Shown here: in pieces, positions 60,440-64,000 of the stretch | How the letters are laid out: each line of letters begins with the position of its first letter | How positions within the stretch are numbered: position 1 is the first letter of the stretch | Assembly (NCBI RefSeq): GCF_009867135.1 | Contig: NZ_CP047226.1 | Span: forward strand, 558,001 to 622,000 | Source: Moraxella osloensis | GTDB lineage: Bacteria; Pseudomonadota; Gammaproteobacteria; Pseudomonadales; Moraxellaceae | Direction: 5' to 3' | Length of the DNA: 64,000 nt | Notes under the pieces: generated by a model | Told to the model about the DNA's origin: nothing | Database searches by the model: none | Seen by the model: the letters and a program-made list of their open reading frames with translations, nothing else | Translations under genes and position numbers: made by a program

Positions 60440-60919
60440 ATGAAACTTTGGCATTTATTTTTGGGGCTGATGGCAGGCTTGGGCATCCCGATTCAAGCAG
60501 CGATTAATACTAGATTGGGCGCAATTTTTGGTGGTCAACCGCTAATGGCCGCATTCGTATCGTTTACGGTTGGCGCGCTATTATTGTGCTTGGTGTCTTT
60601 GCTATTTGTCGATTGGCAAGCGGTGCAATCGGGTCTATCAGACATGCAAATCAGTGACTGGTGGAAATGGCTTGGCGGTGCGCTGGGCGCGTTTTTTGTC
60701 TTTGCGTCGATTTTTTTAGCGCCAAAAATCGGTGTTACCAATACGGTGTTTTTGTTTATTTTAGGTCAGCTGGTCATGGGCATGGTGGTGGATAGCTTGG
60801 GTTTATTTGGTATGCCTGTTAAAACCCTGCATTGGAGTAAATTTTTGGGGATTGTATTGATGCTGGTGGGCGTATCGTTTTTTATGTTTGGACAAAAATG
60901 GTTTGCTAAATCGTCATAA
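60440..60919 (+). CDS. YdcZ/DMT-family (DUF606) inner-membrane protein
   Basis: 159 residues with five hydrophobic segments: LWHLFLGLMAGLGIPIQAAINTRLG is the DUF606/YdcZ signature, with GGALGAFFVFASIFLAPKIGVTNTVFLFILGQ. A drug/metabolite-transporter relative with a half-size fold; the substrate is unknown. The ATG at 60440 follows AATAGGAATTGAT; a frame starting inside epmA (60377) is rejected. Probably co-transcribed with epmA. Confidence 0.83.
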   Translation: MKLWHLFLGLMAGLGIPIQAAINTRLGAIFGGQPLMAAFVSFTVGALLLCLVSLLFVDWQAVQSGLSDMQISDWWKWLGGALGAFFVFASIFLAPKIGVTNTVFLFILGQLVMGMVVDSLGLFGMPVKTLHWSKFLGIVLMLVGVSFFMFGQKWFAKSS

Positions 60920-60932
60920 TGCTACGGCTGGG

Positions 60933-61616
60933 TTAATTTGCAAATCCAATCGCTAATTGATGGATGTAGTCATTGAATTTGTGTTCATCTTGCGAACCAA
61001 TCATAAAAGCATTGGGAATAGACTCATCCATACCCAATAACATCACTACGCCAAAATCTTCGGCTTGAAAATAGCGCTCATGCGGTTGACGTAGTTCGGT
61101 GATTTCACTGGCTAAACTTTGTAGTTTTTGTGCCAAATCCTGTGGAATTGACCGTCCATCAAAATCATAAATTTGGGCATGGTGTTTTAATCCCCCATTG
61201 ACGCCATTGACAATCGCTTGCGCCAACAAAAACTCCGCTAACGGTAATTCATCAAACCAATGAATTTCGCTTTGTTCAATCGCATCAAAGTTGCGGCTCA
61301 TACGCACCATCGGGTTATGCTGCTTTTTTGGACTTAGGTCATCTACCTGAATGCCCCAAACGCCGTCATTATCGCAGGTTTTGCCAATGACGAGATGGTC
61401 GCCCAAGCGTTCTAACGGCAATAAGCCAAGGTGATTAAAGCCACTATTGAGACTAGCGATATTGCCTAAAGCCAATAAATAATGATACAAACCTGCAGGT
61501 AGTTGAAAGCCCAAGGCCTGCTCATTTTGCTCAATCATCGCCTGACTGATACCCAGCGGTTCGGGGTGATTTTCTAGTTGATACAATAACTCAATAGCAC
61601 GAATAGGGTTTAGCAT
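60933..61616 (-). CDS. SMI1/KNR4-like (SUKH superfamily) protein
   Basis: 227 residues from ATG 61616. The N-terminal pattern (ISQAMIEQNEQALGFQLPAGLYHYLLALGN, then FNHLGLLPLERLGDHLVIGK) fits the SUKH fold: helix, LG..LP..Y...L..GN, strand with W/F. SUKH proteins are often immunity proteins of toxin systems or protein-interaction modules. No toxin gene adjoins it: its neighbours are yaiI and a YdcZ-family gene. A TTG at 61622 is an alternative start. The assignment is moderate. Confidence 0.55.
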   Translation of the reverse strand: MLNPIRAIELLYQLENHPEPLGISQAMIEQNEQALGFQLPAGLYHYLLALGNIASLNSGFNHLGLLPLERLGDHLVIGKTCDNDGVWGIQVDDLSPKKQHNPMVRMSRNFDAIEQSEIHWFDELPLAEFLLAQAIVNGVNGGLKHHAQIYDFDGRSIPQDLAQKLQSLASEITELRQPHERYFQAEDFGVVMLLGMDESIPNAFMIGSQDEHKFNDYIHQLAIGFAN

Positions 61617-61622
61617 AATCAA

Positions 61623-62084
61623 CTAGCGAATCCATGCGTTCAAAATATTGGCAAAGGCTTGTTTGTCTTTGTCGCTATAGGGTGCTTGTCCACCTTGCTG
61701 TGAAGGTTCTAACACGCCTGTACTTCGCATGGTATCCATAAAATCGCGCATATTAAGCTTTTGCTTGATATTGTCTTTGTCATACACAAAACCGCGAGAC
61801 GTGACTACCTTGGCACCTTTTTCAATGCAGTCATTGGCGAGGGGGATATCACTGGTGATGACCACATCACCCGCCACACAGTGCGCTGCGATATAATCAT
61901 CCGCTTTATCAAAACCGCCTTCGACCACTGTCATCTGCAAAACTGGCAACCGCGGCAAAGCAATGGCACGATTGGCGACAAAAATCGCGGTCGTCTGCGT
62001 GCGCTCCGCGGTTTTGATAATGATTTGCTTGGCAATATTGGGAATTGCGTCAGCGTCTATCCACAGGGTAATTTTTGCTGTCAT
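61623..62084 (-). CDS. YaiI/YqxD (DUF188) family protein
   Basis: 153 residues. Conserved: LWIDADAIPNIAKQIIIKTAERT, DDYIAAHCVAGDVVITSDIPLANDCIEKGAKVVTSRGFVYD and MRDFMDTMRSTGVLEP. This is a PIN-like fold with an Asp-rich pocket; a nuclease-like role is suggested by the fold only. The ATG at 62084 is chosen; a GTG three codons upstream is possible. Its stop is 6 bp before the SUKH-like start, so these minus-strand genes probably share a transcript. Confidence 0.88.
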   Translation of the reverse strand: MTAKITLWIDADAIPNIAKQIIIKTAERTQTTAIFVANRAIALPRLPVLQMTVVEGGFDKADDYIAAHCVAGDVVITSDIPLANDCIEKGAKVVTSRGFVYDKDNIKQKLNMRDFMDTMRSTGVLEPSQQGGQAPYSDKDKQAFANILNAWIR

Positions 62085-62101
62085 GGCTTTCACTAAAAAG
62101 A

Positions 62102-62434
62102 TTAGTCGTCTAGCAAATCAAGCTGTTTGGCAGACTGGAATAACACGTTTGAGCGGTTGCCTGAACGACAGAACATAAACACGGGTTTTTCTGCTTGATT
62201 AAAAATCTCGGCAAACTGTTCAACTTGCTCACGGGTTAATTGACCACCAACGACCGGTAGATAATGATAGGCGAGCCCTGCTTGCTGTGCTTTAGTAGCG
62301 ATATCTGTTTGTAGCGGTTGGTTGGGTTCTTCGCCATCGGGGCGGTTGTTGATGATGGTTTTAAAGCCCTGCGCCCCGATTTTGTCAACTTGCTGTGGCT
62401 CAATTTGACCATAAAAAACAGTATTTTTTGGCAT
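62102..62434 (-). CDS. DUF442/TIGR01244 phosphatase-like (Blh) protein
   Basis: 110 residues. The cysteine phosphatase loop is FCRSGNRS (Cys-x5-Arg), after FKTIINNRPDGEEPNQP, the family hallmark. Members act as beta-lactamase-hydrolase-like or sulfide-metabolism proteins; the activity is not established here. AAGGAAACACAAC precedes the ATG. It heads the yaiI/SUKH group on the minus strand and may link to the SulP transporter upstream. Confidence 0.85.
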   Translation of the reverse strand: MPKNTVFYGQIEPQQVDKIGAQGFKTIINNRPDGEEPNQPLQTDIATKAQQAGLAYHYLPVVGGQLTREQVEQFAEIFNQAEKPVFMFCRSGNRSNVLFQSAKQLDLLDD

Positions 62435-62511
62435 GTTGTGTTTCCTTATAAAGTTAGCGTTATAAAATTAGCGTTGATTATTCATGTTTTTACTGACTGC
62501 GACAAGTATAT

Positions 62512-64000
62512 TTATTGGGTTAATTGTTTAACGGCTTGTTGCGTACTTAAAAATACCTTGCCTGTTAATTTTTGAATCACATCGGTTTTTTCAATCACAT
62601 CCATCACCGGCCCTTTGACTTCCGAAAAATGTAGGGTGATAGCTTGAGCTGCCAAATTTTGGTTTAAATTGATGAGCATATCTTGTGCGGTCAAATCGAT
62701 ATGATTGACTGCCGACAACATCAGCACCAGATTTTTGGTCTGTGAATGACTGGCAATCGCCTGCTCAATAAACTGTAGCACGGACTGGGCATTACCATAA
62801 AACAGGCTTTCATCAATGCGAATGATCAACAAATCATCAAACTGGGTCACTGCATGGCGTGCAACATTACGAAAATGCCCGGTATCACCAATTTGACCCA
62901 CAATCGCGATATGCGGGTGGCTGGTTTGCCAAATCAAGCCTGCAAAGGAGGCAAACAGCCCCAGCACCAAGCCAATATTTAGCCCAAACAATAACACACC
63001 TGTGAGTGCCACGCCAAATGCCAGCGCATCGAGCTTGTCATAGCGCAGCGCTTGCTTAAGCGTTTGTACATCAATCAGGCTGATAATCACTGACATGATC
63101 GTAGCACCCAATATGGCATAGGGGAGTGGCTCTAAAGTCTGGCTAAAAAACAGCAGCACCAATGCCATCACCAGTACCGATAACATACTGGCAAGGGGAC
63201 TTTGCGCGCCCGCATCGACATTTACCGCGGTGCGTGAGAAGCCACCGACAATAGTAAACGACTGAAAAAACGCACCTGCGATATTGGCAACGCCTAGCCC
63301 TTTGAGTTCTAGATTAGCATCGTAAGCTTCATGGCGTTGTCGGGCAAATGAGCTGGCAACCGAGTTGCTAGAGACAAACGCAATCAGCGCCATCAATCCG
63401 GCTGCAGGTAATAAATTAATGAGTTCAACGGGCGAAATCTGATAAAACGGCAGCACAAAATGCGGCAAACCACTGGGTACATCCGCTACCGTGCGAATAC
63501 CGATAGCGGCAAAATTGCCAACTTGACTGGCGATAATACCGATTGCCAGTACCGCAAGGGGTAACATACGCGTGATGACCTCAATGACTTTGGGCGCCAA
63601 TAGTGGCTTGAGCCAAGTTTTAAGATAATAGCGGTTGATAAACAGTACGGTGAATGCCGCAACGCCGACCATCAAGGTGGGCACGTGCAACTCACGGCGA
63701 TGAAACAAAAAGGTTTCAACATTCTCTAGCAGTGAATTGCCACTGATCGCGATACCCGTCACATATTTGATTTGCCCGACCAAAATTAAAATCGCCGCGC
63801 CACTAATAAACCCTGCCGTCACGCCACGGCTAATAAACTGGGTAATCCAGCCGAGCCGAAACACGCTTGCTAGCCACAATAGTGCCCCTGTTATCAGCGC
63901 CAAAAACGACGCCATAATGGCATAATGCATCGGCGGTAACTCGTTATAGGGCTGTAGCGCTTGTGCGGTCATAATCGCAGTAATCGCCACAGGACCGACG
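62512..64000 (-). CDS. SulP-family anion transporter (sulfate permease type), N-terminus beyond the window
   Basis: About 495 residues are visible. The chain starts inside the conserved VGPVAITAIMTAQAL segment, so ~70-90 N-terminal residues lie beyond 64000. Around nine to ten transmembrane helices follow (GVTAGFISGAAILILVGQIKYVTG, LIAFVSSNSVASSFARQ, VNVDAGAQSPLASMLSVL), then a cytoplasmic STAS domain (LIIRIDESLFYGNAQSVLQFIEQAIA, VLMLSAVNHIDLTAQDML). SulP proteins carry sulfate, bicarbonate or C4-dicarboxylates; the substrate is not readable here. An ATG at 63990 is internal, not the start. Confidence 0.9.
   Translation of the reverse strand, partial: VGPVAITAIMTAQALQPYNELPPMHYAIMASFLALITGALLWLASVFRLGWITQFISRGVTAGFISGAAILILVGQIKYVTGIAISGNSLLENVETFLFHRRELHVPTLMVGVAAFTVLFINRYYLKTWLKPLLAPKVIEVITRMLPLAVLAIGIIASQVGNFAAIGIRTVADVPSGLPHFVLPFYQISPVELINLLPAAGLMALIAFVSSNSVASSFARQRHEAYDANLELKGLGVANIAGAFFQSFTIVGGFSRTAVNVDAGAQSPLASMLSVLVMALVLLFFSQTLEPLPYAILGATIMSVIISLIDVQTLKQALRYDKLDALAFGVALTGVLLFGLNIGLVLGLFASFAGLIWQTSHPHIAIVGQIGDTGHFRNVARHAVTQFDDLLIIRIDESLFYGNAQSVLQFIEQAIASHSQTKNLVLMLSAVNHIDLTAQDMLINLNQNLAAQAITLHFSEVKGPVMDVIEKTDVIQKLTGKVFLSTQQAVKQLTQ

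Noticed and set aside
60933-61616. SUKH-like gene as part of a contact-dependent toxin-immunity locus
   Set aside because: No toxin, VgrG, Rhs or CdiA gene adjoins it; its neighbours are housekeeping-type genes.

Overview
The window looks like chromosomal DNA of a member of the Moraxellaceae (Moraxella/Faucicola osloensis-like, related to Psychrobacter and Acinetobacter). The basis is the moderate-to-low GC, an assimilatory nitrate cluster containing a fused PP2C-phosphatase/protein kinase, a class I PHA synthase with a phasin, and the many insertion sequences. This assignment is inferred from gene content; no 16S rRNA or other definitive marker is present.

Layout. (1) 1-8.7 kb: nitrate assimilation. 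A partial nirB, a phosphatase-kinase fusion and a NarK-type transporter lie on the minus strand; a FAD electron-transfer subunit and the molybdopterin nitrate reductase lie on the plus strand. (2) 8.8-17.5 kb: iron. A Fur box and TonB-dependent receptor are followed by an IS cluster (an IS4-like element carrying an IS630 element, then an IS982 element). Beyond it are a second Fur box, exbB-exbD, a third Fur box, bfd and two complementary bacterioferritin subunits. (3) 17.6-22.1 kb: an electrophile/quinone-stress-like set (quinone-oxidoreductase-like ADH, ABM monooxygenase, DJ-1/PfpI protein, DUF1330 protein) with a TetR repressor and two matching operators. (4) 22.3-29.2 kb: tRNA(CAT), ndk, ispF, grxD, dnaX (with an A9 slippage run) and a LysR regulator, plus a candidate small RNA locus in the ndk-ispF gap. 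(5) 29.3-39.5 kb: an esterase lipoprotein, a repeat-rich secreted protein, coq7, and a PHA/overflow-carbon group (phaC, a 118-bp MITE, phasin, ackA, pta). (6) 40-52.8 kb: oxyR-sbcD-sbcC in one minus-strand operon, then ahpC and ahpF separated by an IS605-type element that is itself split by an ISAs1 element, a collapsed cytX pseudogene and a ydcH-like gene. (7) 52.9-64 kb: 3-hydroxyacyl-CoA dehydrogenase, a large uncharacterised membrane-anchored protein, an intact TnpB element, pdxB, epmA, a YdcZ-family transporter, a SUKH-like protein, yaiI, a DUF442 phosphatase-like protein and a partial SulP transporter.

How the parts work together. Nitrate reduction needs iron-sulfur and molybdenum cofactors; the iron block supplies uptake (receptor, ExbBD) and storage/release (Bfr, Bfd) under apparent Fur control. 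OxyR, AhpC/AhpF and SbcCD form an oxidative-damage group. PhaC, phasin, Pta and AckA handle acyl-CoA overflow.

Three related IS605-type copies (one intact TnpB, one split by ISAs1, one without a TnpB gene) share a TTTAT upstream flank and a TCAA right end. Short degenerate tandem repeats (10-18 bp units) recur in intergenic gaps and in some linkers. No CRISPR array, prophage or rRNA operon was seen.
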